From an uncultured Sutterella sp. (GTDB lineage Bacteria > Pseudomonadota > Gammaproteobacteria > Burkholderiales > Burkholderiaceae_F): a stretch of DNA of 45,499 nucleotides. Each line of letters opens with the position of its first letter. The stretch's first letter is position 1. Under the pieces are notes generated by a model. The model was not told the origin of the DNA. It made no database searches and saw only the letters and a program-made list of their open reading frames with translations. Both the position numbers and the translations under genes were made by a program. The stretch covers positions 1-45,499 of the forward strand of contig CAJKSP010000017.1 of assembly GCA_905202595.1 (NCBI GenBank), given 5' to 3'. Below, piece after piece: positions 25,801 to 34,161 of this stretch.

Positions 25801-26399
25801 GCCTGCATGTCGTGCGCGCGGGCGAGGTTGCCGTCCGTGCTCTTGAGAAGCGACTCCGTCTCGCGCCGGCGCTCCTTATAGAGCGAGACGCCCGCCGCTT
25901 CCTCGATGTAGCCGCGAAGCTCCTCGGGCTTGGCCTTGATGAACGACGAGATCATCCCCTGAGAGATGATGGCGTAGCTTCTAGCGCCGAGGCCCGTGCC
26001 GAGGAAAATTTCCTGCACATCCCGGCGGCGCACCTGCTGCCGGTTGATGTAGTAGGCCGACTGCCCGTCGCGCGTGATGACGCGCTTCACTGACACCTCG
26101 GCATACTGGCCCCAAGGCCCCTTGAGCGAGCCGTCCTTGTTGTCGAGCACAAGCTCGACGCTGGCTCGTCCGACAGGCGAGCGGCCTGCAGAGCCCGAAA
26201 AGATGAGCTCCGTCATCAGCGAGGAGCCGCGCAGCTCCGAGACGCGCCCCGCGCCGAGCACCCAGCGCACGGCATCGATGATGTTCGACTTGCCGCAGCC
26301 GTTCGGCCCCACGATCGCGACAAGAGGATCGTTGAGCTCGATGAGCGTCGGATCAGCGAAGCTTTTGAAGCCGGCAAGCTTGATCTGGCGAAGGCGCAA
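22830..26399 (-). CDS. smc: Chromosome segregation protein SMC
   Basis: Condensin-type ATPase that compacts and segregates the chromosome. The 1189-residue chain has the N-terminal head (LAGFKSFADPT, Walker A GPNGCGKSN at about 32-40) and the R-loop region. Two very long Ala/Glu/Arg-rich coiled-coil arms (about 170-500 and 680-1010) surround a hinge near 510-670. The C-terminal head has the ABC signature LLSGGEQALTA and Walker B FCLLDEVDAPLD. The start is TTG at 26399, supported by GAGGAAG upstream and the family N-terminus. The coiled coils are exceptionally alanine- and glutamate-rich, which produces long spurious frames on the opposite strand. No scpA/scpB is nearby. Confidence 0.96.
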   Translation of the reverse strand: MRLRQIKLAGFKSFADPTLIELNDPLVAIVGPNGCGKSNIIDAVRWVLGAGRVSELRGSSLMTELIFSGSAGRSPVGRASVELVLDNKDGSLKGPWGQYAEVSVKRVITRDGQSAYYINRQQVRRRDVQEIFLGTGLGARSYAIISQGMISSFIKAKPEELRGYIEEAAGVSLYKERRRETESLLKSTDGNLARAHDMQAVKAEETERLRAEAETAARWKALTVQKEQSESLWYFLQHEEAKKEVDSLRAEAARIEAETLEKKAALEEAAAAREPLEAAVRSADAAHENARNQEREAEKALARLEGEAKRVVEARRSAERALAEALSTLKVKREQREAAAASAEEAAAALEVLEASIDEADEENAAREETLAAAEESSEAAQAALAQASEKLVKARTALQVAEAAVTRESARVKELEARAARFDEEERSAERPRPEALEEAKAAAEEAAAASEEAAAASEEADAAAEEAREALEAANAAYFADLSALKEKTARLDALRGVEEAALGSDAFRRWAEDSGVEGLPELADEMTCSPEWTPALEAVLERRTRAYLLRDLRTAAALAKPRPPGRVAFAAPAAGIEGGRAPAASRPQSLRLADGREVPLLLSHIEAKSPAAADALAAWLALVGTAESLAEAMAMRSALPDGALLVTKEGDAVSRASVAFWAQDDPELASFSRRQDIRRLESEAEALENQVAAEDDERRRAVEREASARSEAEGRRRAREEAVRRSSAAEIARREAQAEADAWTRREADRRLSAEELRRELAAKREEVAGLLDEADRCGDAVEAAEAAAGSASAAAERAENRLMTVRREQMTALHAAQMKRLELKQRREQAAAFAKRAEELLADIEREAEREREAREALAAGSDEEAERETAERLREVEALGKAAAAAAEKLEAAKREAEANARISRELQSQMVPLAERLGELRVQAEQKAGLLAQFASRMDELGADWTAMAVLAQARGAKAGAVRAEVTRLMNEIAALGPVNHAALAHLEAAERAMAATAAQIADLEKAKETLEAAIRKIDAETRSRMRETFRQINANFDDTFKGLFGGGRAELVMSGDEILDAGVEVIAQPPGKRNASVKLLSGGEQALTATALVFAMFRLNPAPFCLLDEVDAPLDEANQARLASLCLKMSEATQFLIITHHRVTMEFAAALIGVTMREPGVSRVVSVDIEEAMKYAGTERTA

Positions 26400-26556
26400 G
26401 GGAGTGGCTTCCTCAGAATGGAAATTGGGAAAAGGCGCGCATCAGGCGCGCAGGGCTGGGATTGTATCGAATGGATTGCACAGAATCGCCTTTGCAGAAG
26501 CGAAGACGCCGCCTCCAAGGCGCAGAAAGCACCCGAGGAAGCCCTAAGCCATTGTT

Positions 26557-26562
26557 TATAAT
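26557..26562 (+). promoter_or_regulatory. -10 element upstream of prmB
   Basis: Perfect TATAAT 65 bases before the prmB ATG, in the 228-base region separating it from the divergent smc. No convincing -35 lies 16-18 bases upstream, so the promoter call is tentative. Confidence 0.35.
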
Positions 26563-26627
26563 GCGGCGCTTCAGAAAAATTTCCTTAAATCCCTTTCGCT
26601 TGACTACGCCAGGGGGCGACACCACAG

Positions 26628-27554
26628 ATGTTCGAAACGGCTCCTCTTCTCGACGATCCGATCCACAATCTCAGAACCATTCGCGATCTGCACCGCTGGG
26701 CGGTGACGGAAATGGAAAGCGCGAACCTCTCCTACGGCCACGGCTCGCCTTCCGCGCTTGAAGAAGCGACCTTTCTCATCTGCCGCGCGCTCAAGCTGCC
26801 CTTTGAAGCCTTCGATCAGTTCTACGACGCTGCGCTGACGCACAACGAGCTCGTGCGCATCGTGCATCTCATCGACCGCCGCGTGCACGACCGCATTCCG
26901 ACGGCCTACCTTCTTAAGGAAGCCTGGCTCACCGGACACCGCTTCTACGTGGACGAACGCGCGCTCATTCCCCGCAGCTACATCGCCGAGCTGATCGAGC
27001 ATGACCTCTACCCTTGGGTCGACGACGTCGAAGCTGTGGACACGGCGCTTGACCTCTGCACGGGCTCGGGCTGCCTCGCCATTCTGCTTAAGGGCATTCT
27101 GCCCAACGCCAAGGTGACGGGCTCGGACATTTCAGCCGATGCGCTTGAGGTCGCCAAGATCAATCGGCGCGACTACGACATGGAGGACGAGCTCGAACTC
27201 GTGCAGAGCGACCTCTTTGAAAGCCTGCAGGGCCGCCGCTTCAATCTCATCATTTCGAATCCGCCCTACGTAACGGAGCGCTCGATGCAGTCGCTGCCGC
27301 AGGAATACCGCCACGAGCCCGCTTTGGCGCTCGGCGCCGGCCCGGACGGCATGAATGTCGTTTCTCGCATTGTGCGCGAGGCGAAGGATCACCTCACGGA
27401 AAACGGCAGCCTCATTGTCGAAGTGGGCGACGGCCTTGAAGCCGTCGAAGCGCTCTTCCCGCGGCTGCCGATCACCTGGCTCACGGTTTCTGGCGGCGAT
27501 GATCAGGTCTTCCTCGCACGCGCCGAAGACCTGCGCAAATATTTCAAGGACTGA
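26628..27554 (+). CDS. prmB: Ribosomal protein L3 glutamine methyltransferase PrmB
   Basis: N5-glutamine methyltransferase acting on ribosomal protein L3. The 308-residue protein has the PrmB-type N-terminal helical domain (LRTIRDLHRWAVTEM, YGHGSPSALEEA). The Rossmann SAM site is ALDLCTGSGCLAILL, and the catalytic NPPY motif lies near residues 211-214, followed by EYRHEPALAL. The YGHG motif and the EPALALGAGPDGMN segment fit PrmB better than the release-factor enzyme PrmC. It diverges from smc and precedes the ABC-F gene by only 6 bases. Confidence 0.93.
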   Translation: MFETAPLLDDPIHNLRTIRDLHRWAVTEMESANLSYGHGSPSALEEATFLICRALKLPFEAFDQFYDAALTHNELVRIVHLIDRRVHDRIPTAYLLKEAWLTGHRFYVDERALIPRSYIAELIEHDLYPWVDDVEAVDTALDLCTGSGCLAILLKGILPNAKVTGSDISADALEVAKINRRDYDMEDELELVQSDLFESLQGRRFNLIISNPPYVTERSMQSLPQEYRHEPALALGAGPDGMNVVSRIVREAKDHLTENGSLIVEVGDGLEAVEALFPRLPITWLTVSGGDDQVFLARAEDLRKYFKD

Positions 27555-27560
27555 CGACAG

Positions 27561-29483
27561 ATGCTTCGCCTCATCAACCTCGCGCTGATGCGAGGCACAC
27601 GGCTCCTCTACAAAAACGCCAATCTGACGGCGAGCCCCGGCGAGCGCATCGGCCTCGTAGGTCCGAACGGCTGCGGCAAGTCGACGCTCTTTGCGGCGAT
27701 TCTCGGCGAGCTGTCGCCCGAAGACGGCGAAATCGAAGCCCCGAGTGCCGACCGCATCGCGCACGTCGCGCAGAATTTCGTCGCCGACAACGTCCCCTGC
27801 ATCGACTACGTCCTTTCAGGACATGCGCCGCTCGTTGCAGCCAAGGCAGCGCTCGCCGAAGCGGAAAAGAGCGGCGACGAAATGGCGCTTGCCACTGCCC
27901 ATGCCGCGCTGGCCGATGTCAACGAAGGCGCTGTAACTGCACAGGCGCACATGATTCTCTCGGGCCTCGGCTTCAGCGAAGCGGATGCCGAGCGCCATGT
28001 GTACGACTTCTCGGGCGGCTGGCGCAACCGCATTGCACTTGCCCGCGCACTCATGCGTCCGGCAGATCTGCTGCTGCTTGACGAGCCGACGAACCACCTC
28101 GACATCGACTCTCTCATCTGGCTCGAAAACTGGCTGCGCCACGTCGAAGCCACCGTCGTCATCATTTCGCACGACCGAGAGTTTCTCGACCGCGCCGTGC
28201 AGACGATCTGGTCCGTGGAAAACGGCACCATCACGCGCTACGCTGGCAACTACTCCAAATTTGAAACGGAGCGCATCGAGCGGCTCCGGCAGCAGGAAGC
28301 GGCGCACCGCTCCTACGAGGCTGCGGCAGCGCACCTCACGAGCTACATCGAGCGCTTTCGCTACAAGGCCACCAAAGCGCGCCAGGCGCAGTCCCGCATC
28401 AAGATGCTCGAGCGCCTGCAGTCCGTCGAGCCCGTTCGCGCCAAGCGCGAGTGGCGCTTTGAGTTCCTCAAGCCCGAACGGCTGCCCGAGCATCTCGTCG
28501 ACGCCGAAGAGCTGCGCGTGGGCTATGACGACCGCGTCGTACTCGACCACGTCACCTTCAGCATCCGCTCGGGCGAGCGCATCGGCGTGCTCGGCGTGAA
28601 CGGCGCAGGCAAATCGACGATGGTGAAGGCCATCGTCGGCGAGCTCAAGCCGATGGCGGGCGAGCTGCGGCGCGGCCAAGGCCTGGAAATCGGCTACTTC
28701 GCACAGCACCAGCTCGAAAAGCTCCGCCTCGACGAAACGCCTCTGCAGCATCTGCGCCGTCTGGCGCCTGACGTCCGCGAGCAGGAGCTGCGGGACTTTC
28801 TCGGCATGTACCGATTCTCAGGCGACTTTGCGACGTCGCCCGTCGGCCCGATGTCCGGCGGCGAGAAAGCTCGGCTCGCGCTGGCGCTTCTCGCTTGGAA
28901 AAAGCCCAATCTCCTCGTGCTTGACGAGCCGACGAACCACCTCGACATGGAGACGCGCGAAGCGCTTACGATGGCGCTCTCGACCTATGACGGGGCAGTG
29001 CTCCTCGTCTCGCATGACCGGCATCTGCTTCGCGCCGTGACCGACGCGCTGTGGCTGGTGCATGACGGCCGCGTGCAGCCCTATGACGGCGACCTTGACG
29101 ATTATGCCGCGCTCGTTCTCGAACACCGCCGCACGACCAACGCCGCCGCGCGAGCCGAGCGCATGAAGTCGAAGCCCGCGAGCGCCGCGCCCTCAGTCAA
29201 TAAGAAGGAAGCGCGACGCCAGGAAGCGCTCGAGCGGCAGCGCCTGGCCGAGCTGCGCCGCCCCCTCAAGGCGGAGCTTCAGCGGGTTGAAAAGGAGCTC
29301 GCAGATAAAACGGAGAAGCTCAAGGCCCTCGATGCCAAGCTTGCCGATGCGGACTTCTACAACGGCGCCGATCAGGACGAAGTGACGAAGACCCTGAGGG
29401 AGCACGGCGAGCTCGCGCCGAAGGTCGAAGCGCTCGAAAGCCGCTGGCTCGAGCTCTCTGAAGAAATCGAAGCGATCTCGTAG
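27561..29483 (+). CDS. ABC-F family ATPase, YheS-like
   Basis: Cytosolic ABC-F protein of 640 residues with no membrane domain. Two ATPase cassettes are present. The first has Walker A GPNGCGKST (from about residue 34), signature DFSGGWRNR and Walker B LLLLDEPTNHLD. The second has GVNGAGKST (from about 345), PMSGGEKAR and LLVLDEPTNHLD. A charged interdomain linker (about 230-310) carries the RLRQQEAAHRSYEA stretch expected to reach the ribosomal P/E-site tRNA. The C-terminus is a Lys/Glu-rich coiled coil (about 540-640). The N-terminus (LRLINLALMRGTRLLYKNANL) aligns best, from memory, with E. coli YheS rather than Uup or EttA. Such proteins modulate stalled ribosomes, and pairing with prmB suggests a translation-related transcript. 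Confidence 0.93.
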   Translation: MLRLINLALMRGTRLLYKNANLTASPGERIGLVGPNGCGKSTLFAAILGELSPEDGEIEAPSADRIAHVAQNFVADNVPCIDYVLSGHAPLVAAKAALAEAEKSGDEMALATAHAALADVNEGAVTAQAHMILSGLGFSEADAERHVYDFSGGWRNRIALARALMRPADLLLLDEPTNHLDIDSLIWLENWLRHVEATVVIISHDREFLDRAVQTIWSVENGTITRYAGNYSKFETERIERLRQQEAAHRSYEAAAAHLTSYIERFRYKATKARQAQSRIKMLERLQSVEPVRAKREWRFEFLKPERLPEHLVDAEELRVGYDDRVVLDHVTFSIRSGERIGVLGVNGAGKSTMVKAIVGELKPMAGELRRGQGLEIGYFAQHQLEKLRLDETPLQHLRRLAPDVREQELRDFLGMYRFSGDFATSPVGPMSGGEKARLALALLAWKKPNLLVLDEPTNHLDMETREALTMALSTYDGAVLLVSHDRHLLRAVTDALWLVHDGRVQPYDGDLDDYAALVLEHRRTTNAAARAERMKSKPASAAPSVNKKEARRQEALERQRLAELRRPLKAELQRVEKELADKTEKLKALDAKLADADFYNGADQDEVTKTLREHGELAPKVEALESRWLELSEEIEAIS

Positions 29484-29518
29484 CCGCAGAAAAATAGGCG
29501 CCGCAGCTTCTCAAGAGG

Positions 29519-29560
29519 AAAGCGCCCCAATGCAGATCTGCATTGAGGCGCTTTCTTTGT
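29519..29560 (+). terminator. Intrinsic terminator of the prmB/ABC-F operon
   Basis: A 17-base-pair stem with one mismatch (arms 29519-29536 and 29537-29554, AAAGCGCC...GGCGCTTT, tip CAGATCTG) followed by CTTTGT, 36 bases after the ABC-F stop. Confidence 0.8.
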
Positions 29561-29629
29561 ATCTGGGGACCGGCGCAGCTGCCGGCCGACGCATCCGCCG
29601 AGCCGAAACAGCGCACCGGCACGCCCGGA

Positions 29630-30904
29630 CTACGCCGACTGAGGCGTCTTTGAAAGCTCGGCCGCCACAGCTTCCTGGGCCTTTTCTGCCGCCGCAGCAG
29701 CCGCTTTGTCCTTCTTAATCGCCGTGCGGGCCTCCTCAATCAGCTTCTCCACCGTTTCGGGCGAAGCCTTGGAGAGATTGGCCGCCCAGCTCACGCGGCC
29801 CGCCTCCATCTGCGGCATCCGGTATGCGGCCGTCTCCTCGCCGCCCGCACCCGTGCGCGCCGCCGCATCCGCATGCGCGATCTGCATGGCAATCGCGTTG
29901 ATGACTTCAGCATCGCGGTCCATCTCTTCCTCGGTCGGATCGCGCTCTTCGGAGAAGGCCTTCTGGCAGCGCGGACCATAGCGCAGCGCGTAGCCCATGA
30001 CGATTTCCTCGCGGCGGCCCTGCGGCACAGCGTTCAGGTCGCCCGTATAGAGAACCTGCATGTCGTGCATGAACTTTTCGTTTGCCATCAGCGTCGCCAT
30101 GAAGGCGGCATCTTCACCGTCGACGCTGTTGAAGCCCAGCCAGTCCGGATTGAGGGCATCGGCCGCCTCAGGCTTCCAGTCCGGATAGTCGCGGCGGAAC
30201 TCGTCCGTCACGGCATTGCGGCGGAAAACGTCCTCGAGATCGATGATCTTGTCCTCGGCGAGGAGCGTATTGGACGTGGCATAGCCCGTGAAAGCCGTGA
30301 TGATCTCGTCCTTGCACTCCGTCACCGACATTACCTTGTCGCCGCCCATCTGCGCGAGCTCGCCCGTCATGTCGAGGAAGGTCATGACAAAGTCCATCGC
30401 CACGAGGCAGCAGAGGTCGCGGGGATCCATGAAGCGGTTCGTGAGGTCGATGCCGGCCTGCAGCATCTTCGCTCGGCCCCAGCGCTCGCGAAGCACTCGG
30501 TAGAGGCCTTCGCTGCCCATCCAGCCGGAATCGTCCTGATAGTCCGGCCGAATGTTGAGCAGCGTCGCAGCAATGGCATAGGCGACGCCCGCCGCTCGGT
30601 CTTCGCGCTCCTCCATGGAATAGGGCGCGTTTGCACGGATAGCCACCGCCAGCGCGTAAGCGAAGCCGATGAACATGTCCTGCAGCTGCATGTAGTCGTC
30701 AAGCCTGCCGTGCGTCACTTCGCCGCTGAAATTTTCAGCCAGGATTTCAAGATGCGGGAAGCCCTGTTCTTCGTAGAAGCGGTTGTTGAGCGCCTCTCGC
30801 AGCGTATCGAGGAGGAACGTATAGCTGATGGGCTTCTTCGCCTGCCGCTCGCGGCGCTTCTGCAGCTTGCGGGCCCGGCGCGGGGCCGTCTTGCTTTTCG
30901 GCAT
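29630..30904 (-). CDS. Conserved-looking protein of unknown function
   Basis: I do not recognise this 424-residue protein. Visible features are a strongly basic N-terminus (residues 1-24, Lys/Arg-rich, PRRARKLQKRRER) and a largely helical middle with segments such as LQDMFIGFAYALAVAIRAN and CCLVAMDFVMTFLDMTGEL. The latter is hydrophobic but interrupted by acidic residues, so soluble helices are likelier than membrane spans. The C-terminal tail (about 370-424) is rich in Ala, Glu and Lys and resembles a coiled coil. Codon use and GC match the neighbours, so it does not look recently acquired. The ATG at 30904 has GAAGAAG about 10 bases upstream; an in-frame GTG at 30919 is the alternative. It appears monocistronic and diverges from the acidic-tailed gene. 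Confidence 0.75.
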   Translation of the reverse strand: MPKSKTAPRRARKLQKRRERQAKKPISYTFLLDTLREALNNRFYEEQGFPHLEILAENFSGEVTHGRLDDYMQLQDMFIGFAYALAVAIRANAPYSMEEREDRAAGVAYAIAATLLNIRPDYQDDSGWMGSEGLYRVLRERWGRAKMLQAGIDLTNRFMDPRDLCCLVAMDFVMTFLDMTGELAQMGGDKVMSVTECKDEIITAFTGYATSNTLLAEDKIIDLEDVFRRNAVTDEFRRDYPDWKPEAADALNPDWLGFNSVDGEDAAFMATLMANEKFMHDMQVLYTGDLNAVPQGRREEIVMGYALRYGPRCQKAFSEERDPTEEEMDRDAEVINAIAMQIAHADAAARTGAGGEETAAYRMPQMEAGRVSWAANLSKASPETVEKLIEEARTAIKKDKAAAAAAEKAQEAVAAELSKTPQSA

Positions 30905-31049
30905 GTCGTGCTTCTTCACTTTGAGGCGAGCCTCTGAGGGCCGCCTCCTGGTTGAACAAATTGAAAAAAGTGTAGGCCTGAAACCTTAAGCATTGATTGA
31001 CCGAAGGCGTGAAGCGGCTTGCGTTTGCCCAAATCGACCCGCTCGGCGC

Positions 31050-31078
31050 TTGAGGAGAAACGTCCTGCCTCATACAAT
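31050..31078 (+). promoter_or_regulatory. Sigma-70-like promoter of the acidic-tail gene
   Basis: TTGAGG (31050-31055), a 17-base spacer and TACAAT (31073-31078) lie about 100 bases before the ATG at 31181. The match is 4/6 and 5/6 to consensus at ideal spacing. Confidence 0.55.
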
Positions 31079-31180
31079 CCTTTCTATGCGCCTGCTGCAG
31101 AGCGGATGCTGATGCCGCCTCTCTGCGCGCTCCGGCCTTTTTGCACAAATTTCAACATCAAACTCGAAGGAGCTGAGCTG

Positions 31181-31510
31181 ATGACCGACATTTCTCCCGT
31201 TTGGCTGCACGCGACGCTGAGCGACGCGCAGGAAGTTCTCGACGACGCTGTGGCGAAGCTTGCCGAGCACCCCGATGAAGAAACGGCCATCGACATTCTG
31301 AAGCACGATCTCGTCAACCTGTACGCGAAGCTCAATTACGCCTGCAACTCCGCACGCCTCGGTCCCGCAGCGCTCGAAGCGCTCTCTGAGGACGAGCTCA
31401 TTGCCTGGCCGGCCAAGATGCCCTTCCTCACTTGGGATGAAATCGACAGCCTCGGAGAAGAAGACGAGGACGAGGACGAGGACGAAGACGAGAAGGACGA
31501 AAACAAGTAG
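31181..31510 (+). CDS. Small protein with acidic Asp/Glu tail, unknown function
   Basis: A 109-residue protein I cannot assign. The N-terminal about 90 residues look helical (LSDAQEVLDDAVAKLAEHPDEETAIDILKHDLVNLYAKLNYA; two short helices) with a conserved-looking Asn-Tyr-Ala-Cys-Asn patch, and the Trp-containing segment FLTWDEIDSL follows. The last about 20 residues are almost only Asp and Glu with a KDENK end, encoded by a run of GAG/GAC codons. AAGGAG lies 8 bases before the ATG at 31181, which is clearly the start although the frame is open upstream. A terminator follows. An acidic tail could mimic nucleic acid or bind basic proteins such as the Arg/Lys-rich product of the divergent neighbour; that is speculation. 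Confidence 0.8.
   Translation: MTDISPVWLHATLSDAQEVLDDAVAKLAEHPDEETAIDILKHDLVNLYAKLNYACNSARLGPAALEALSEDELIAWPAKMPFLTWDEIDSLGEEDEDEDEDEDEKDENK
31453..31506 (+). repeat. GAG/GAC simple-codon run
   Basis: Imperfect 6-base tandem units (GAGGAC and variants) encode the poly-acidic C-terminus of the small protein. Such runs can change length by slippage in frame. Confidence 0.6.
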
Positions 31511-31530
31511 TCCTGCGCCTGCGCATTAAA

Positions 31531-31564
31531 AAGGGCTGCCCGATGAAGGCGGCCCTTGCTTTTT
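31531..31564 (+). terminator. Intrinsic terminator of the acidic-tail gene
   Basis: A 10-base-pair stem (AAGGGCTGCC, 31531-31540; GGCGGCCCTT, 31547-31556, one G-U pair) followed by GCTTTTT, about 20 bases after the stop. Confidence 0.8.
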
Positions 31565-31621
31565 CTGCGGACCGGCCGACGCCGAAGGGGAGGCGCCGCG
31601 TTCGCTTCCCCTTTCTGCGCT

Positions 31622-33196
31622 TCACCGCCGAGGCGTTTCCGCGGCTGCGTCAGCGGAAGCCGAACGAGGCCGCAGGTCGCGAAGCCGCCAGCCCAGGAGG
31701 ACGATCACGCCGAAGTAAAGCGCGGCAGCGGCTGCAATCATGCCGAGAACGCCTGCCGCGCGCACGCCCCAATGCAGCGACGTCCAGTCGACGCCTCGCT
31801 GGCCGAACCATAAGGCCGCGCCCATGACGGCGCTGCCGGCAAAGACTCTCAGCGCATAGACACCCCAGCCCTTCAGAGGCGAATAGATGGCGCGCCGTCG
31901 GAGAATCCAGAGCAGCGACCCCGCGTTGACGCAGCTGCCGATGCCGACGGAGAGCGCCAGACCCGCGTGCGCAAAGGCCGGCACGGCGACGAGGTTCACC
32001 GCCTGCACGACGATGAGGCTGAAGAAGGCGGCCTTCACCGGCGTGCGGATGTCCTTTCTGGCATAAAAGGCGGGCGCAATGATCTTGAGCGCAATGAGGC
32101 CGATGAGCCCCACGGCGTAGCCAGTTACCGCAGCGCCGGTCCGCACGACGTCGTCAGGCGAGAAGCTGCGTCCCTGAAAGAGAAAGCTCACCAGCGCATC
32201 GGCAGTGAGCCAAAGGCCGACGCTCGCAGGAATGCCGACGAGGAGAACGAGCCGCAGGCCGTGATCGAGCAGTCCGTTGTAGCGCTCCAGCTCCCCTTTG
32301 GCATAAGCGGCTGAAAGCCCCGGCAGCATGACGGTGCCGAGCGCCACGCCGAGAAGCGCCGTCGGAAACTCCATCAGGCGGTCGGCGTAGTTGAGCCACG
32401 TTACCGCGCCGTGTCCGAGCCGCGAAGCAATGTTGGTGTTGATGAGAATGGAGAGCTGCGCGACGCCCACGCCGAAAAGCGCCGGCACCATCAGCTTGAG
32501 CACGCGTCGGACAGCCCCGTCCCGGAAGCTCTCGCCGATGCCGAGAGGCCGCACGAAAATGCCGAGGCGGACGAGCGCGGCATACTGCGCGGCGAGCTGC
32601 AGCACGCCGCCGACGATGACCGCGAAGCCAAGCGCCCAGACGGGCTCCTCCAAATGCGGCGCCAGAAGCACGGTGAAGCCGATGAAGGAGAGATTGAGGA
32701 GCACAGGCGTCGCTGCGGGTATAGCAAAGTGCCTGAGCGTATTGAGAATGGATGCGGCAAGCGCCACCAGGCTCATGAAGGCGATGTAGGGGAACATGAA
32801 CCGCGTCAGCGCCGTAGCGAGATCAAAGGCGGCAGGATTCGCCCGAAGACCGCCGGCTATCGCCCAGACGAGAAGCGGACTGGCCAGAACGCCGAGAATG
32901 CTCGTCAGCAGCACCGCTGCGGCAAGGATGGTGAAGACATGATTGACGAAGCGGCGGGACTCCTCGGCGGACTGCGTCTCCCGCACTTCGGAGAGCATCG
33001 GCACGAAGGCCTGCTGAAAGGCGCCCTCAGCGAAGAGGCGCCGCAGCATGTTGGGCAGGCGAAACGCCACATAGAAGGCGTCAGTTTCAGCGGTGGCCCC
33101 GAAGAAGCGCGCAATGAGCATATCGCGCACGACGCCTGTGATTCTCGAAACGAGCGTCAGGCCGGAGACGGTAGCAGCGGACTTGATGAGTGACAT
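31622..33196 (-). CDS. murJ: Lipid II flippase MurJ
   Basis: Inner-membrane flippase of the MviN/MATE-like MOP superfamily that moves lipid II across the membrane for peptidoglycan synthesis. At 524 residues with about 14 hydrophobic segments it matches E. coli MurJ (511). Characteristic N-terminal sequence is TLVSRITGVVRDMLIARFFGA, followed by DAFYVAFRLPNMLRRLFAEGAFQ, FVPMLSE, and the mid-protein LINTNIASRLGHGAVTWLNYADRLMEFP. It diverges from rpsT, a pairing I know from other beta- and gammaproteobacteria. The C-terminal end is rather short and basic. Confidence 0.95.
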   Translation of the reverse strand: MSLIKSAATVSGLTLVSRITGVVRDMLIARFFGATAETDAFYVAFRLPNMLRRLFAEGAFQQAFVPMLSEVRETQSAEESRRFVNHVFTILAAAVLLTSILGVLASPLLVWAIAGGLRANPAAFDLATALTRFMFPYIAFMSLVALAASILNTLRHFAIPAATPVLLNLSFIGFTVLLAPHLEEPVWALGFAVIVGGVLQLAAQYAALVRLGIFVRPLGIGESFRDGAVRRVLKLMVPALFGVGVAQLSILINTNIASRLGHGAVTWLNYADRLMEFPTALLGVALGTVMLPGLSAAYAKGELERYNGLLDHGLRLVLLVGIPASVGLWLTADALVSFLFQGRSFSPDDVVRTGAAVTGYAVGLIGLIALKIIAPAFYARKDIRTPVKAAFFSLIVVQAVNLVAVPAFAHAGLALSVGIGSCVNAGSLLWILRRRAIYSPLKGWGVYALRVFAGSAVMGAALWFGQRGVDWTSLHWGVRAAGVLGMIAAAAALYFGVIVLLGWRLRDLRPRSASADAAAETPRR

Positions 33197-33272
33197 GGCG
33201 CTTGGGCGCTCCCAAAAGGCAAAGAGGTGAAGGCAAAAAAGGCGCAGGGAACAAAAAAACGGCGCAGCCAGT

Positions 33273-33301
33273 TTGTTCTGCGTCGCGAATTTTGGTATAG
33301 T
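33273..33301 (+). promoter_or_regulatory. Promoter of rpsT
   Basis: TTGTTC (33273-33278), a 17-base spacer and TATAGT (33296-33301), preceded by TG as an extended -10. It directs a leader of roughly 205 bases before rpsT. The rest of the 33197-33515 gap shows no gene; a leader of this length may serve S20 feedback control. Confidence 0.72.
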
Positions 33302-33515
33302 CTAGGACTTTTCGAGGAACGGCAATGCTGTCCGCTCCCGAGGCTAGAATTCTGCGGCCTTTCAAGCCGGAATTTTTCTGCCGCGGCGGTGCCCGACTCG
33401 GGAAATTTTTTCGACAATTACCGGCCGAGCCCACGCTCGCGATTGTTGCAGCGGCGATCGGCACAGTAACTACTGATCAGATCGTCGACTGTCATCAGGC
33501 AAAGGATATTAAGAA

Positions 33516-33779
33516 ATGGCTAATACCAAGCAAGCTCGCAAGCGCGCCCGCCAGACCATTGCGCGCAACATGCACCTCGCCGCTCAGCGCAGCCAGTACC
33601 GCACCGCCATCAAGAAGGTGCGCAAGCTCGTCGCTGCCGGCGACAAGGCTGCCGCTAAGGAAGCGTTCCAGCAGGCCGAGTCTGTGATCGACTCGATGGC
33701 TCGCAAGGGCGTTCTCCACGGCAATGCCGCCGCCCGTCATAAGAGCCGTCTCGCGGCTTCGATCAAGGCGATGGCCTAA
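33516..33779 (+). CDS. rpsT: 30S ribosomal protein S20
   Basis: Small-subunit primary binding protein contacting the 5' domain and helix 44 of 16S rRNA. The 87-residue, Lys/Arg/Ala-rich product begins MANTKQARKRARQT and has the family's helical pattern (SQYRTAIKKVRKLV, GNAAARHKSRLA). It has the same length as E. coli S20. It is preceded by a strong promoter and followed by a strong terminator, so it is monocistronic. It diverges from murJ. Confidence 0.97.
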   Translation: MANTKQARKRARQTIARNMHLAAQRSQYRTAIKKVRKLVAAGDKAAAKEAFQQAESVIDSMARKGVLHGNAAARHKSRLAASIKAMA

Positions 33780-34161
33780 TTCCGGCTCTTCCGGAATCAT
33801 GGAGTCAGCGTAAAGCAGACTTCATGGCACTAATTTCACAAGCCCTGCAGTGCACGCTGCAGGGCTTTTTTGTGTCCAGACTAACGAGCCTCGAATGCTT
33901 GCATACAAGTGGTTCTCATAAGAAAAGAAGCGTCATCTATACGGATTAGGTGAAAAAACCCAACCTATTAATTCGACCGCAATAAACAAGAGATTGAGGA
34001 TGCTGCTGTATTGACCAATTCGGTTCTGACAGTCAAATTTTCTCCTTCAGCCTTTTTCCCGAAAAAAAAAAGCTGCTATTCGCTGATTCGGCATCTTTCG
34101 TCAAACCAGCGTGAATGTTCACCACAAAAATACGCACTGCCTCTATCAGGAGAATCAACTT
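33780..34161 (+). other. Intergenic region between rpsT and the YjiH-like gene
   Basis: After the rpsT terminator, about 290 bases hold no convincing gene. The region is AT-richer than its surroundings. TTGACC at 34012-34017 could be a -35, but its -10 is poor. There is an interrupted repeat around AGGT...ACCT near 33948-33968 and a run of ten A near 34063. AGGAG at 34148-34152 is the ribosome binding site of the next gene. Confidence 0.5.
33840..33872 (+). terminator. Intrinsic terminator of rpsT
   Basis: Perfect 11-base-pair stem (AAGCCCTGCAG and complement, arms 33840-33850 and 33857-33867) with a 6-base loop, running into TTTTTTG. Confidence 0.9.

Noticed and set aside
24579..26093. Long plus-strand frames opposite smc
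   Set aside because: They result from the Ala/Glu/Arg-rich coiled-coil codons of smc, and the products are Arg/Leu/Phe-rich nonsense. The smc head motifs confirm the minus strand.
31453..31506. GAG/GAC run considered as a CRISPR or microsatellite element
   Set aside because: It is an in-frame codon run for an acidic tail, with no spacers or repeat-spacer periodicity.
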